A stretch of DNA of 36,625 nucleotides from a virus: the IMG/VR virus record IMGVR_UViG_3300030333_001165, positions 2,125-38,749 of that record; one strand, written 5' to 3'. Of this stretch, positions 19,877-31,100 are shown piece by piece (position 1 is the stretch's first letter; the number at the start of each line of letters is the position of its first letter). The translations under genes were made by a program, and so were the position numbers. The notes under the pieces are model-generated. The model saw nothing but the letters and a program-made list of their open reading frames with translations, did not search any database and had not been told where the DNA came from.

Positions 19877-20722
19877 ATGAGTGCAAGTATTACTAATGCT
19901 TTTATTACTCAGTTCGAAGCTGAAGTACATATGGCATATCAAAGAATGGGTTCTAAGCTAAAGAATCTTGTTCGTGTAGTAAATGGTGTATCAGGAGAAT
20001 CAGTTAAGTTCCAAAAAGTAGGTACGGGAGAAGCAACTTCTAAAGCGAGACACGCTGAAGTAGTAGCTATGAATATCTCTCATACTAATGTTACTGCAAC
20101 TCTAGCTGACTTCTATGCGTCTGACTATGTAGACAAATTAGATGAGCTTAAAACTAATATTGACGAAAGAGCTGTTATTGCGAATAACGCAGCATATGCT
20201 CTTGGTCGTAAAACAGATTCAATCATCACAGATGCTATGAGTTCTGCTACTACACTAGCTAACAACGCTGGTGCTCAAGGCGGTACTGTATCAACTGATA
20301 TGAACATTGACAAGTTCAAAGAAATGCAAGCGCTTTTCGGAACTAATGATGTTCCTGATGATGGTCAAAGATACTGGGCAATCGGCCCTAATCAATGGGC
20401 AGACTTATTAGCTGACGATCAATGGACTAGACTTGAGTACATTGGTTCTGGCGAATTACCTTTTGGTGGTATGAACTATACTGCTAAGAAATTCGTTGGA
20501 TTCCTTACTTTTGTTCATTCTGGTCTTGATTCTTCAGGTTCAACTGACAGACACACTGTAGCATGGCACAAATCATCTATGGGTCTAGGTGTTGGATCAG
20601 AAGTTAGAACAGAAGCTAACTATATCCCTGAGAAAGTATCTCACTTATTAACTTCGTACTTATCTATGGGTTCGATTCTTATCGATACTAATGGTATAAG
20701 AGTACAGAAATGTGCAGAGTAG
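19877..20722 (+). CDS. Major capsid protein
   Basis: 281 residues. SASITNAFITQFEAEVHMAY, the central ALGRKTDSIITDAMSSATTL, and a C-terminus with RTEANYIPEKVSHLLTSYLS match marine podovirus coat proteins of the HK97 fold, short for the family. It stands after a 128-base gap that holds a possible weak promoter (TTGAAA 19794-19799) and starts after an AGGAG site. Codons use more C-ending forms than neighbouring genes, as for a highly expressed protein. The gp9-type scaffold and portal upstream fix its role. Confidence 0.92.
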   Translation: MSASITNAFITQFEAEVHMAYQRMGSKLKNLVRVVNGVSGESVKFQKVGTGEATSKARHAEVVAMNISHTNVTATLADFYASDYVDKLDELKTNIDERAVIANNAAYALGRKTDSIITDAMSSATTLANNAGAQGGTVSTDMNIDKFKEMQALFGTNDVPDDGQRYWAIGPNQWADLLADDQWTRLEYIGSGELPFGGMNYTAKKFVGFLTFVHSGLDSSGSTDRHTVAWHKSSMGLGVGSEVRTEANYIPEKVSHLLTSYLSMGSILIDTNGIRVQKCAE

Positions 20723-20732
20723 GAGGTAGATA

Positions 20733-20987
20733 ATGGCATACGCATCAGCAAATCCGATTAAAAAAATCGCTGGAATGGGAGCTGGAAACGCACTATGGTT
20801 TTATACTGATGGTGACGCAAAAGCTGCTGTTGTAGCGTCAGGCTATTTCAATTCAGCTTACAAAGAATTAAGCAAAGGTGATGTTATCCTTTGTTCAATC
20901 GGTGTAGGTGGAACACATGAAATGGATGTGATTACAGTTACTTCTGAAACAGGAGCAACTACTGTTACTACAGTAGCTCTTGCATAG
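20733..20987 (+). CDS. Head decoration/stabilisation protein candidate
   Basis: 84 residues. ANPIKKIAGMGAGNALWFYT, ASGYFNSAYKELSKGDVILC, then a Thr/Val-rich beta end ITVTSETGATTVTTVALA. This 'W.Y...D........YF......+.GD.I' plan is common in small proteins encoded directly after phage coat genes and suggests a beta-rich trimeric decoration protein. AGGAGGT precedes the ATG, an unusually strong site. The following hairpin could set its expression level with the coat. Confidence 0.7.
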   Translation: MAYASANPIKKIAGMGAGNALWFYTDGDAKAAVVASGYFNSAYKELSKGDVILCSIGVGGTHEMDVITVTSETGATTVTTVALA

Positions 20988-21000
20988 GAAAAACAACTAT

Positions 21001-21020
21001 GAGGGGGATTATTCCCCCTC
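21001..21020 (+). terminator. GC-rich hairpin after the head genes
   Basis: GAGGGGGA 21001-21008 pairs with TCCCCCTC 21013-21020, 8 bp with a TTAT loop, between decoration and tail tubular A genes. No U-run follows, so it is more likely an attenuator, a processing site or a 3' stabiliser that keeps coat mRNA abundant relative to tail mRNA. Confidence 0.55.
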
Positions 21021-21036
21021 TAGCTAAATATAAATT

Positions 21037-21636
21037 ATGGCAGTTACAAAAGTAGATATAGCAACTAGAGCTTTAATTATGATTGGTGCAAAACCAATAT
21101 CTTCTTTTACAGACGACAGCACAGAAGCAGAAGTTACCAATAATATTTATGAAGAAATTGTAGAGTCTAGCTTAACTAGACATAGATGGAGATTTGCAAC
21201 AGGACAAAAACAACTATCTTTATTAGCAGATACTCCAGCTGGTAGATATTCTTACGCATATCAAATACCAGCTAATCCACAGGTTTTAAATATAATAGCT
21301 GTTACAGTTAATGATTATAATATAAACTTTAACAGATACGAAGATAAGATATATGTAAATGATTATGGTAGTGGTTCGACCTTAATTATGGATTATATCT
21401 ACAGGCAAGACGAAAGTGAATTTCCTCCTTACTTTCGTCTTGCCCTTGAATATCATTTAGCATCTATATATGCTGGAGCAATAGCAAGAGATTCAGGAAT
21501 GATTAGAGAGTTTTCAGATAAAGCTGAAAGACAGTATTTGATTGCAAAGAATATAGATTCACAGCAACAAACTACGAAAAAATTAGATACTAATAGATAT
21601 ATTAACTTAAGACAATCAACTAGATCGGCAGTCTAA
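21037..21636 (+). CDS. Tail tubular protein A (T7 gp11-like)
   Basis: 199 residues. TKVDIATRALIMIGAKPISS, EIVESSLTRHRWRFATGQKQ, SYAYQIPANPQVLNIIAV and YRQDESEFPPYFRLALEYHL are the ordered signatures of the gp11 adaptor family. It forms the ring between portal and nozzle. The next gene (nozzle) starts two bases after its stop. Confidence 0.93.
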   Translation: MAVTKVDIATRALIMIGAKPISSFTDDSTEAEVTNNIYEEIVESSLTRHRWRFATGQKQLSLLADTPAGRYSYAYQIPANPQVLNIIAVTVNDYNINFNRYEDKIYVNDYGSGSTLIMDYIYRQDESEFPPYFRLALEYHLASIYAGAIARDSGMIREFSDKAERQYLIAKNIDSQQQTTKKLDTNRYINLRQSTRSAV

Positions 21637-21637
21637 A

Positions 21638-23854
21638 ATGGCTAGAACACTTCGTACTGTTCTTACACATTATTCTGCTGGAGAACTTGATCCTATATTA
21701 TCATCAAGAACAGATACTAAGGCTTATTTTGAAGGAGCTAAACAATGTCGAAACTGGTTAATTATGAATACTGGTGGGGTAATGAGGAGACCCGGAACTG
21801 AATATAAAGCAACACTTCCAGCAGAATGTAGAATAATTCCTTTCATTTTTTCTGAAGATGAGGTAGCAATATTTGCGCTTTCTAACAATCGGTTAGATGT
21901 TTATTCAAGTGCTGGAGCTGTAATCCAGAGCAATATTACTGCTAATTGTAACTGGACTACAGCTCAATTATTTCAGTTAAACTTTGCACAATTTGGTGAC
22001 ACCGTATTTATTACACATAGAGATAATCCTATAAGACAATTAAAAAGAACAAGTGCTACTTCATTTAGTGTATCTGCATTTGAGTTTGAAGAAGATGATT
22101 CAGTAACAGTAGGAGGTGTAAATAAAAGCAACCAGCCATTTTATAAATATGCTGATTCTTCTATAACTTTAACACCAGCTGCAACATCAGGTACAGGAGT
22201 AACTGTAACTGCAAGTGCAAACGCATTTGAGTCTGCTCATAATGGCACATACATTCGTATTGGTGGTAAACAATGTAAAATAACTGGATATACAAGTGCC
22301 ACAGAAGTAGCAGTTACAATATTAGAAACATTAGCTGGTACAAGCGCTGATACAGATTGGGATGAACAATTAATATCTGCTGTTAGAGGCTATCCACAAG
22401 CAGTTACTTTTCATGATAATAGATTGTGGTTTGGTGGAGTAAAACAAAAACCAGCAGCAATTTTAGCTTCTAAAGTAGGAGAGTATTTTAATTTTGATGT
22501 AGGAACAGGAAGTCCTACAGATTCAATTAATGTAGCTATTGCTGGTGATAAAGTAAACGAAGTAAGACATCTATATTCAGGAAGAAACTTACAAATATTT
22601 ACAGATGGTGGTGAATGGTTTGTACCTACTTCATCTGATACAGCTGCTATACTTCCTACAAACATAGTCTTTAGACGACAAAGCCTATACGGATGTAATA
22701 GAACTAGACCTTCTCTCTTTGATGGAGGTACATTGTTTGTTCAAAAGAACGGACAATCAATTAGAGAATTTATTTATACAGAAGTAGAAGGTGGATATAG
22801 GTCTACTAACCTTTCGGTAATGTCATCACACCTTATTGATACTCCTAAAGATTTAGCACAAATAGAAGGAACTGCAAGTAGACCAGAAAACTATGCTTTG
22901 TTTCTTAATAGTGGTTCTACTTATAATGGTTCTATTGCTGTATTTCACAGTATTCGTGATGAAGAAATACAAGGGTGGTCATTGTGGCAAACAAAAAGTG
23001 GAGATTATTTTCATTCTATTGCTGCTGCCAATGAAAACTTATTTACTGTTGCAAAAAGAGATATAGGTGGAAGTACACAATATTTATTAGAAAAATTTGG
23101 AGAAGATGATTCTACTCATATGGATTGTCAATCAACTACTACTGTATATCAAAAAGGTACACCTTTGGTTAATGGGGGTAGTCAAAGTGGTAATACATTA
23201 TCTGTAGATGGATTTAGTACAGCTCCTCAAGTACAAGAAACATTCAGTATTGCTGGTAATGCAACTATATACGCTATAACAGCAGTTACAGCTACAGCAT
23301 CAGGATATGATTTACAATTAGACCAGAATCTTGCCGCAACACCAGCTGATAATGCAGCGATTACTATTGTTAAAGGATTTGTTCATACAGTTAATGCTAT
23401 TTACGGAAATAGTACATCAGTCAATGCAGTCTATGGAAACAGTTCACTTGGAAGCTATACAGTAGATTCAAATGATAGAATTACTCTAATTAACCTACCA
23501 CAACCTACTGGAGTAAAAGTAGGATTTAACTTTTCTCCTACTTTAGAAACTATGCCTGTCGATAAGGAATTAGATACTGGCCCATTGTCAGGTGAATTTA
23601 GAAGAATAGTGCGTTGCGTAGCTGATATATCAGGTGCATTAGATTTAAGGATAAAATCGCCTAGTACTGGCACGGAGCATGAATTAGTGATACAACAAGT
23701 GAATTTGAATGTCGATGAAGATTTACAACCAGTTACAGATAGAAAAGAATTTTTCTTCCTTGGGTACGATAGAGCACCCACAGTTACAATCACCCAAAAC
23801 GATCCATTACCGCTTAAAGTGTTGGGTATGGCGTTGGAGTTACAATTTAAATAA
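21638..23854 (+). CDS. Tail tubular protein B (T7 gp12-like nozzle)
   Basis: 738 residues. The start RTVLTHYSAGELDPILSSRT and CRNWLIMNTGGVMRRPGTEY, the central RLWFGGVKQKPAAILASKVG, and the C-terminal PPxxxF-like end FFLGYDRAPTVTITQNDPLP match gp12-type nozzle proteins. Six copies make the tail tube tip. The size is close to T7 gp12. It abuts the next gene exactly (stop 23854, start 23855). Confidence 0.93.
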   Translation: MARTLRTVLTHYSAGELDPILSSRTDTKAYFEGAKQCRNWLIMNTGGVMRRPGTEYKATLPAECRIIPFIFSEDEVAIFALSNNRLDVYSSAGAVIQSNITANCNWTTAQLFQLNFAQFGDTVFITHRDNPIRQLKRTSATSFSVSAFEFEEDDSVTVGGVNKSNQPFYKYADSSITLTPAATSGTGVTVTASANAFESAHNGTYIRIGGKQCKITGYTSATEVAVTILETLAGTSADTDWDEQLISAVRGYPQAVTFHDNRLWFGGVKQKPAAILASKVGEYFNFDVGTGSPTDSINVAIAGDKVNEVRHLYSGRNLQIFTDGGEWFVPTSSDTAAILPTNIVFRRQSLYGCNRTRPSLFDGGTLFVQKNGQSIREFIYTEVEGGYRSTNLSVMSSHLIDTPKDLAQIEGTASRPENYALFLNSGSTYNGSIAVFHSIRDEEIQGWSLWQTKSGDYFHSIAAANENLFTVAKRDIGGSTQYLLEKFGEDDSTHMDCQSTTTVYQKGTPLVNGGSQSGNTLSVDGFSTAPQVQETFSIAGNATIYAITAVTATASGYDLQLDQNLAATPADNAAITIVKGFVHTVNAIYGNSTSVNAVYGNSSLGSYTVDSNDRITLINLPQPTGVKVGFNFSPTLETMPVDKELDTGPLSGEFRRIVRCVADISGALDLRIKSPSTGTEHELVIQQVNLNVDEDLQPVTDRKEFFFLGYDRAPTVTITQNDPLPLKVLGMALELQFK

Positions 23855-24475
23855 ATGGCAGACCCTTATAGTATATATACTGTTGTAGCAGCTGGATTAA
23901 ATATAGGCAGTACTTTCTTTGGCGGTAAGGCTTATAGAGCTTCTTTACGTTCTCAACGTTTAATGAATGAGCTTAAGGGAGCTAAAGATTATAATAATAC
24001 ATGGAGAGATTGGATAGAAACTGAAAAGTTAAACTATGCAGTATATTCTTCTTCAGGAGCTATGCCTGAATATTCAGGTACTTTTAGAGCTATTCAACAA
24101 GAAGTAGGTAGAAAAAAAGAAAGCGATTTAGATGATATTAAATTAATGACTATGAGCATGACAGATGAATTTAATTCTAGAATAGCTAGTAGTAGACAAG
24201 CTGATATGTGGAATATTCTATCAACTGCTGTTCAAACAAAAATATCTTTACATCAAATAGCTTTAAATAAACAACATAAAGATATTGTTAAAGCTGGTAT
24301 TGAAAGAGAAACTAAATTTAAAACAGGATTTAGTATGAATAGAAAAGGACATTTTACTTCTCGTAGAGATTTATTTAATTATGATCCTGATATTAGACCT
24401 AAAAGTCTTTCTGTTTATAAAAATGCTTATGACAGATATTGGTTAAAAACTAGAGAATTTGGTGGAGATTATTAA
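23855..24475 (+). CDS. Internal virion protein candidate (gp14 position)
   Basis: 206 residues. A hydrophobic start YSIYTVVAAGLNIGSTFFGG could cross a membrane, and the rest is helical and basic (YNNTWRDWIETEKLNYAVYS; KQADMWNILSTAV-like stretch). By position after gp12-like and before two very large proteins it corresponds to T7 gp14, which enters the outer membrane during ejection. Sequence similarity to gp14 is not visible. It shares a TAATG junction with the next gene. Confidence 0.7.
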   Translation: MADPYSIYTVVAAGLNIGSTFFGGKAYRASLRSQRLMNELKGAKDYNNTWRDWIETEKLNYAVYSSSGAMPEYSGTFRAIQQEVGRKKESDLDDIKLMTMSMTDEFNSRIASSRQADMWNILSTAVQTKISLHQIALNKQHKDIVKAGIERETKFKTGFSMNRKGHFTSRRDLFNYDPDIRPKSLSVYKNAYDRYWLKTREFGGDY

Positions 24476-27400
24476 TGGCTTTAACTAGAGGCGATAAAAA
24501 AGTACAACTGCCTATCAGTCAGGATTTTTCTCGTATGGGAAAACAACCTAGAGGAACAGATTTCTTTGGTGCTGCATTAGATGTTGTTCAACCTTTAGCA
24601 GAGTTAGAAGCACATAAACAAGATTTAGAATTAGAACAGTTACAATTATCTTCTACAGAAAAAATTACAAATTACAAATATCAGTTAGATAAAGATAGAT
24701 TTAATAGAAAAACTTTAGAAACTTTATCTGCTGCACAAAAAAAAGAAGCTGAAAGAATAGCTAAAGAAAAATTAAAAAAACAGCAAGCAATAGAAGATGC
24801 TAATAACAAAAATTATGTTCATAGCATGAAAGCAATTATTAATCTTGATATTAATAGTAAGATAGAGCAACTAGCATTAAAACATATTGCTGATCCAGCT
24901 GCATTAGCAGAAGAATGGGAAGCATGGAAAAAAGGATACACAAGTGGAAAAGAATTTCCTAAACAACTTAAAGATCGTGATGGAGTATTAATAGGTGATT
25001 TTTTATTAGAATTTGAAACTAAATCTAGTGCAGCCTTTCTTCCAAATTATGTTTCGGCTGCTAAAGAAGCAAGAAAAATTCATTCGGCTGAAAGCTGGGG
25101 CAAACAAACAGAGTCATGGGAATCAGGTTTAAGTAATGCAGTACAATTAATTAATCAATTAGGTGATGGATTAAATATTCCTACAGACGAAGTAGATGTA
25201 ATGCTGCAAGGTTTATGGGGAACAGAAGAATTTGATAAAGAACATTTAAGTAAAAGAGCTGTTGCTGGAGATATAATTGGTCAAATGGAACTTGTAATGG
25301 GGCCTCTTTATAAACAGTTTGAAGAATACCAAGCAAGTTTACTTAATTTAACTCAAATGTATCCTGATATTTATAATGAAACTGATGTTCTTGCTGAATT
25401 AAATAAACAACGCACAACATTAGATTCTCATATTCTAGGAGCTTTTGCTAAGTTTATTATTTCTGGTGATCCAGCAAATAGAGAAGCAGAAAAAGCTACT
25501 GCTATGGAATTTATTAATGATTGGTGGAATGGAGAATTTGCTAATTCAAAAACAGGAATAGGTGCTGCATTAAATGCTTGGACAAGTGATGAGCATTCTC
25601 AAGCTGAAAGAGATCAAATAAGAAGTTTTGCTGAATCACAAGTTAATGCAAAATATAATCGTTCTAAATTAGGATGGTCACAAGTTATAGATCAGAAAAA
25701 TTTAACTAATAGTTTAAAAACAGCTATGTGGGAGAGTGATGGTTTAGGTTCATTTAATGATATGAGTGCATCCTTTATTGCTCCTAGTAGAGATGAAATA
25801 GAATTTTCTTATACAAAATTTAATGGGGATGGAACATCTGACCCTAATCCAGTTAAAGTTGAACAAGCAATTAATAAACTAGCTCTTAGAGATCAGTTAA
25901 TTGACGACTTTGATGCATTAAGAGAAAACAAATTTTCTTGGCATGATATTGTTGGAAGAAATCAAGAGTTTGGAACAGAGCAAGATATAGTAGATGCTTT
26001 TTACTTTAATACTTTACAAGCAGAAATTAGTGGTTCTGAAATTATAGAAAGAATGTCTACTGCTGTTGAAAGTGGTAGAGCTTTTAATGTTGATCCTGTT
26101 TTAAATAATTTTCAATTAGCTTTTCAAAAGACAAGACAGTATCCAACAAACTTTATTAAAACGGTACAAGCTATGGGTAAAGTAAATGCTGAAAGTGCTG
26201 ATCAAGTTAATAAATTTAAAGGACTAATTACTTTAAGTAATACTCTTGGATTTGGTGTTGGATTAGATGGTGATACTTATATGGCATTAAAAGATGCAGC
26301 AGAAGTATTAGAAACTGGAAATTTAACTGATGCTATTGATAGGTTTAACAGATACTTTGAACCAAATGAATTAGAAGAAGATAAGATTATTGATATGATA
26401 GCTACTTGGGATGCAGACAATCAATGGTTAGATTCTCGTATTGCAGAAATAAACGATCATATTACAGATCAAAAAGACTGGGTATGGTCAATGGAAGCAT
26501 GGAAAAAAATATTACTTCCTAAATCATTAGAAAGTTGGAAGTATGAATTAACAAATGAAAATATACAAAAGTTTGGAGAAGAACAAGCGACATGGTGGAC
26601 ATGGACAGCTAGTACTATTCGTGATGCTTTAGATAATAATAAAGATGTATTAAACACCATGATTCGTAATGAAATGGAAACTATGCTGATGCGTAGAGAT
26701 AAAGGTGGTATATTTGATCAAGAAGGAATGGAACAATTAGCAGAAGCTGCTACTTATAATGTGTATTCAAGATTAAACTCAGGAGATATGCAATTTGAAA
26801 ATTATATGTTTGATCCTCATAAGTTTAATCAAAGAGGTGTGGTCTTAACAGATAATGGAATACAAAAACATACTGGATGGAATAATGAAACATTAAGAGC
26901 AAATGTTATTATAGAAACTATGGCTATGACAAATGCTATGGATTTTGAAGCAGCAGAAGATTTTTGGGGTACTGCTGATTATGGAGAAAAATTAGATAAT
27001 TTAAATACTTTATTTGAAGAAGGGGGAATAAGATTTAAGTTTGACGAAAGATCAAGATTTACTGATACTCCTCAATGGCATATTATGATTGATGTATCAG
27101 GAGAAGGTGATTGGAAAGAATTACGCAATCCTGAAAACTATGGTTATTCTTGGTCACCTACTGGAAACTTATTAACCAATACAAATCAAGCTAGTGTAGA
27201 ATCTATTAAAAGAAAAATTGTTGCTGATAATACTATGGAACAATTATCTAGCTTATATCAAACTAGAATTACAGATGATGGAACAAAAGAGTTATGGACT
27301 TATATTGGTAAAAGTAGAGGTACTGCTGGATTTGCTGGTAAAATGGATAAGGATGGATGGGTTAAAGTAGAGAGTGGAAAGATAGGTGAAAACGACCATC

Positions 27401-28125
27401 AAATGATTAGTGCTATTAATGGATTTATTGCTACTATTGGAAACAATATAGAAAGATTTAAAGATGTATTTTCTGATTGGGAAGATATTGATACATGGGT
27501 AGAAATAGCAACTAAGAATCAAAAAAAGGTAGCATTAGAAATTAATAAAAAGAAAAACGAAATAGAAAATCCTCAACCATTATTAGCTAAAACTAAATTT
27601 AAAAGTGTGGCTCAAGCATTTGATGTTCCTTTTCAAAATAGAGTGGGTGATAATTTTTATGTGTATGAACAAAAATATATAGATAATTTAAAAAATATAA
27701 ATAGCTATAAAGCTATTGGGCCTAATCTACAATTAGATGAAGCTGGTATTAATAAATTAAAAAGTATGGATTACACAGATAGTGATATAGAAAAATTAAT
27801 GAATGGTGAAATAGGTATCCCTGTTCATCATTATGATCAATTATTAGATGAGAAATATGATTTAGCAACTACACAATATGACGACTTATATGGTGATGTT
27901 ATTATTACTCCTTTACAGAGAGAAGTAATGGTAGACTTAATTGCTAATCTAGGTTTAGAACACGCTGGATTAGATAGTCCTATTTATAATTATATCCAAG
28001 AAGGAAATACTTATGGAGTTTATAATGAGCTTAAAAGATTAGAACCTTTCTATGTTAATAAAGCTCGTCATGCTTATCATGTTAATATGTGGGGTGCGAC
28101 AAGCAAAGGTAAATATAATTTCTAA
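24475..28125 (+). CDS. Large internal virion protein with C-terminal lysozyme-like domain
   Basis: 1216 residues. A long helical, charged N-terminus (coiled-coil tendency at 40-120, LELEQLQLSSTEKITNYKYQ) precedes mostly helical sequence. The last 160 residues (about 1055-1216) resemble lysozyme-like modules of phage internal proteins: YKAIGPNLQLDEAGINKLKS, ITPLQREVMVDLIANLG, then GNTYGVYNELKRLEPFYVNK and a final RHAYHVNMWG. The expected catalytic Glu is not in the standard position (only YEQKYID nearby), so activity is uncertain. By order it matches T7 gp15. The lysozyme-type module is on this protein rather than the next. Confidence 0.8.
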   Translation: MALTRGDKKVQLPISQDFSRMGKQPRGTDFFGAALDVVQPLAELEAHKQDLELEQLQLSSTEKITNYKYQLDKDRFNRKTLETLSAAQKKEAERIAKEKLKKQQAIEDANNKNYVHSMKAIINLDINSKIEQLALKHIADPAALAEEWEAWKKGYTSGKEFPKQLKDRDGVLIGDFLLEFETKSSAAFLPNYVSAAKEARKIHSAESWGKQTESWESGLSNAVQLINQLGDGLNIPTDEVDVMLQGLWGTEEFDKEHLSKRAVAGDIIGQMELVMGPLYKQFEEYQASLLNLTQMYPDIYNETDVLAELNKQRTTLDSHILGAFAKFIISGDPANREAEKATAMEFINDWWNGEFANSKTGIGAALNAWTSDEHSQAERDQIRSFAESQVNAKYNRSKLGWSQVIDQKNLTNSLKTAMWESDGLGSFNDMSASFIAPSRDEIEFSYTKFNGDGTSDPNPVKVEQAINKLALRDQLIDDFDALRENKFSWHDIVGRNQEFGTEQDIVDAFYFNTLQAEISGSEIIERMSTAVESGRAFNVDPVLNNFQLAFQKTRQYPTNFIKTVQAMGKVNAESADQVNKFKGLITLSNTLGFGVGLDGDTYMALKDAAEVLETGNLTDAIDRFNRYFEPNELEEDKIIDMIATWDADNQWLDSRIAEINDHITDQKDWVWSMEAWKKILLPKSLESWKYELTNENIQKFGEEQATWWTWTASTIRDALDNNKDVLNTMIRNEMETMLMRRDKGGIFDQEGMEQLAEAATYNVYSRLNSGDMQFENYMFDPHKFNQRGVVLTDNGIQKHTGWNNETLRANVIIETMAMTNAMDFEAAEDFWGTADYGEKLDNLNTLFEEGGIRFKFDERSRFTDTPQWHIMIDVSGEGDWKELRNPENYGYSWSPTGNLLTNTNQASVESIKRKIVADNTMEQLSSLYQTRITDDGTKELWTYIGKSRGTAGFAGKMDKDGWVKVESGKIGENDHQMISAINGFIATIGNNIERFKDVFSDWEDIDTWVEIATKNQKKVALEINKKKNEIENPQPLLAKTKFKSVAQAFDVPFQNRVGDNFYVYEQKYIDNLKNINSYKAIGPNLQLDEAGINKLKSMDYTDSDIEKLMNGEIGIPVHHYDQLLDEKYDLATTQYDDLYGDVIITPLQREVMVDLIANLGLEHAGLDSPIYNYIQEGNTYGVYNELKRLEPFYVNKARHAYHVNMWGATSKGKYNF

Positions 28126-31100
28126 TGGGCCAATGGCGTAATCCATCTGTAGCTGAAACAGAATTTCCTGATCCGTATGAAAATATTGTAGGGTTTGAAA
28201 AAGAACAAGAAACCCTAAAACAAGACGGATTAAAATTTAATATTTTACAAGATTCTATTTTTGACCATCCATCATGGGAATCTTTTACAGAAGGTTTTAA
28301 AGATGAAAATTTAGGAGCTATGTTATACTCTGCAAGTATAGCAACAGAAGCTCCTCAAGCTCCAACCTTTGATGCGAGTTATAACTATATGGATGATCCA
28401 TCCTTAGAACCTTATTCACAGTATATAGATTATTTTAAATACTCAACAAGCAAAGAACAATCACAAGCTCTTATAAGAAAGTTTCATAGTGAGGCTCAAC
28501 ATGAAGCTCAAGGGCCTGCCTATTGGATGGGAAGAATACTTGGTGGATTAACAGACCCTACAGCTTTGTTATGGTTTACTAGAGCTGGTAAATATGTGTT
28601 TACTGGAGGTAGATGGAGTACAGCTAAAAGAGCTGCTGGATTAGAAGCTGGACAAGAAGTTATAAAACACGGACTTAATCCTGATAGAACATTAGAAGAA
28701 AGTGCATACATAACTGGTGGTGCTTTTCTATTTCCTCTTATTCTTGGTAATGGATTTAAAAATAAATTAACTTGGCAAGATAAAAAAAGATTAGCAGATG
28801 ATTTAGAAGATGGTGCTGCAATAGCAGATTTTAAAGGAAGTCTTAATGGTAAAACTTTTACCTATAAAGATGGCCCAACAGATAAATGGAGAAATATACA
28901 AACAGGAGAAGTTGTTACTATTAGTAATAAAGCTATTAAAGCTGAAATGAAAAATAAAGATGGTAGCATTAATTACAAAAATGGAACATGGAAACCAACT
29001 GCCGCTAAACAATCATATGATGAATCTGGTGCTGGTGTTGTTACATTTAATAATCATGTTATTAAACAGTTATGGAAAGATAAAACATCTTGGTTAGTTA
29101 AAGGAAAAAAATGGACAAGTTTTGAACAATTTAAAGAATATATCATTAATCATGAATTGGTTCATTTGTATGTAAGACCTAATGCTATTGAAAGAAAAAA
29201 TTGGAAAAAAGGTGGCAAGGAGGCTTATGAAGTAAGAGTTAGTAAGATTGCTTGGAAGCATACAACTAAAAAAGGAGATATGTGGACTCAAGCAAATCAT
29301 TTACAAACAATAAAAAATAAAAAAGCATTATTAGAAAATATTGCTGATGAAAGATTTAAACCTACAATTATTTCTAAAATAGGAGAAGGTAGTAATTGGA
29401 ATCCAGTTGCTCGAATAGTTAATTCAGGAAACTTGGCTGCTATTAAAGTAATGAACCAAGTATTACATTTACCTTTTATTAGAAATAAAAATATTAAAGG
29501 TATTGCTACTGAATTTGCTATCGAAGAAAAGATGGCATTAGATAGATATTTCTTAGGAACAGCTATGTCAGAAGTTGTTCGTCAACAAAAGAAATGGAAT
29601 AAAATGCAGAAAAATAAAACTGACAGAATTTCTTTAACTGATTTTAGAAGAAGGGTATCTCTTGCGGTAATGGATGATACAATAGAAGATAATGCTCAGG
29701 TAATGGCTGCTGCTCAAAAGGTAAGAGAGTTTTATAAAATATGGGCAGATAGAATCCAAGAATCTAAAATTATGGAAAGGGGTGTTGAAAGAAATATTAA
29801 CTTCTTGAAAGAAAAATTATTAGGACTTCGTAAAGCAGATAAGACTATTATGACTTGGGAAGAATTAAAAACATATAAAGGCCCTTTATTAAAAAAAGAA
29901 ATTGAAATTCGTGGAAAATATTATGAAGTTGCAAAACTTAGAAAGATGGTTTTAGAGCAAGAAGAATATTTAGAAGCTCTTAAAAAAAATGTTAGACGAA
30001 AAAACTATCTAAATGTTTTTGTTAAAAAGGATAGAATCTTAGCAGAAGAAGCTGCATTTGATGAGTATGCTAAAGCATCTATTAGAAAATCTCATGGAGA
30101 TAAATTAACAGAAAAAGAAATAGATGAAATTGTAGAAAGTTTTAAAGGTGAAACAGCATGGGAACCAATGCGTAGAACCGAAGTAGATTTAAAAAAGAAT
30201 TATGATGATTACAATTTAGAAGTTGTTTTAAATCCAGTTGGTCTATCAGGTCATTTAAAAGCAAGAAAACTTAATCTTGATTATAAACAATGGATGATAG
30301 ATGGTTGGATAGAAGATGATATTATGGCTTTAATGCAAGTCTATAATAGAAGTGTCGGCCCTGATGTTCACCTAGCAAATGTATTTGGTGATCAAACTAT
30401 GTGGGGTGGATACATGGGTAAGAATATTGGAATAGGAGAAGTATTAGCTGAATATAAATTAAAATATACTAGAGCTAAAACAAAAAAGAAAAAGTTAGAA
30501 ATTCAAAAAGAAGCTGAAGCTGTTGTTAGAGATTTAGAAAATGCTAGAGATTTAATTAGAGGAACATATGGTATTCCTGCTAATCCTAGTAGAGTATTTA
30601 GTAAAGCAGTAAGAACAGCTAAAAACTTTAATGCTGTTACACAATTAACTGGTGCTTTAGCTGCTTTACCAGATATGGCAAGATTAGTAATGACAAGTGG
30701 ATTTAGAAGAACGCTTGGTAATTTTTATGAACAGTATTCCAATAAACAATGGAAACAAATTCAAAGTATGGCAATCAATGAATCAAGATTAGCTGGAGAG
30801 TCATGGGATATATTACTCGGTACGAGAGCTATGGCTTATGCTGATTTAGAAAATGTTTATGGTGTTTTTAATAAATTCGAAAAAGGATTCCAAAAGTTTA
30901 CTGCTGCTTCCTTTGTTATAAATTTAATGAGTCCATGGAACCAATGGGCAAAAGCTCAAGCTGCATTAGCTATTCAATCTCGTATTATTCAAGAATCTCA
31001 AAATTGGGCAAAAGGAATAATTAGTGATCAAAACAAAATGAAATTAGCTGCTTCAGGTATTGATGAAAAGATGGCTAGAAAAATAGCTGATCAATTTGAA

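Noticed and set aside
19598-19942. Minus-strand ORF of 114 residues across the gap before the coat gene
   Set aside because: It overlaps the metallopeptidase and coat genes antisense, has no ribosome binding site and no recognisable features.
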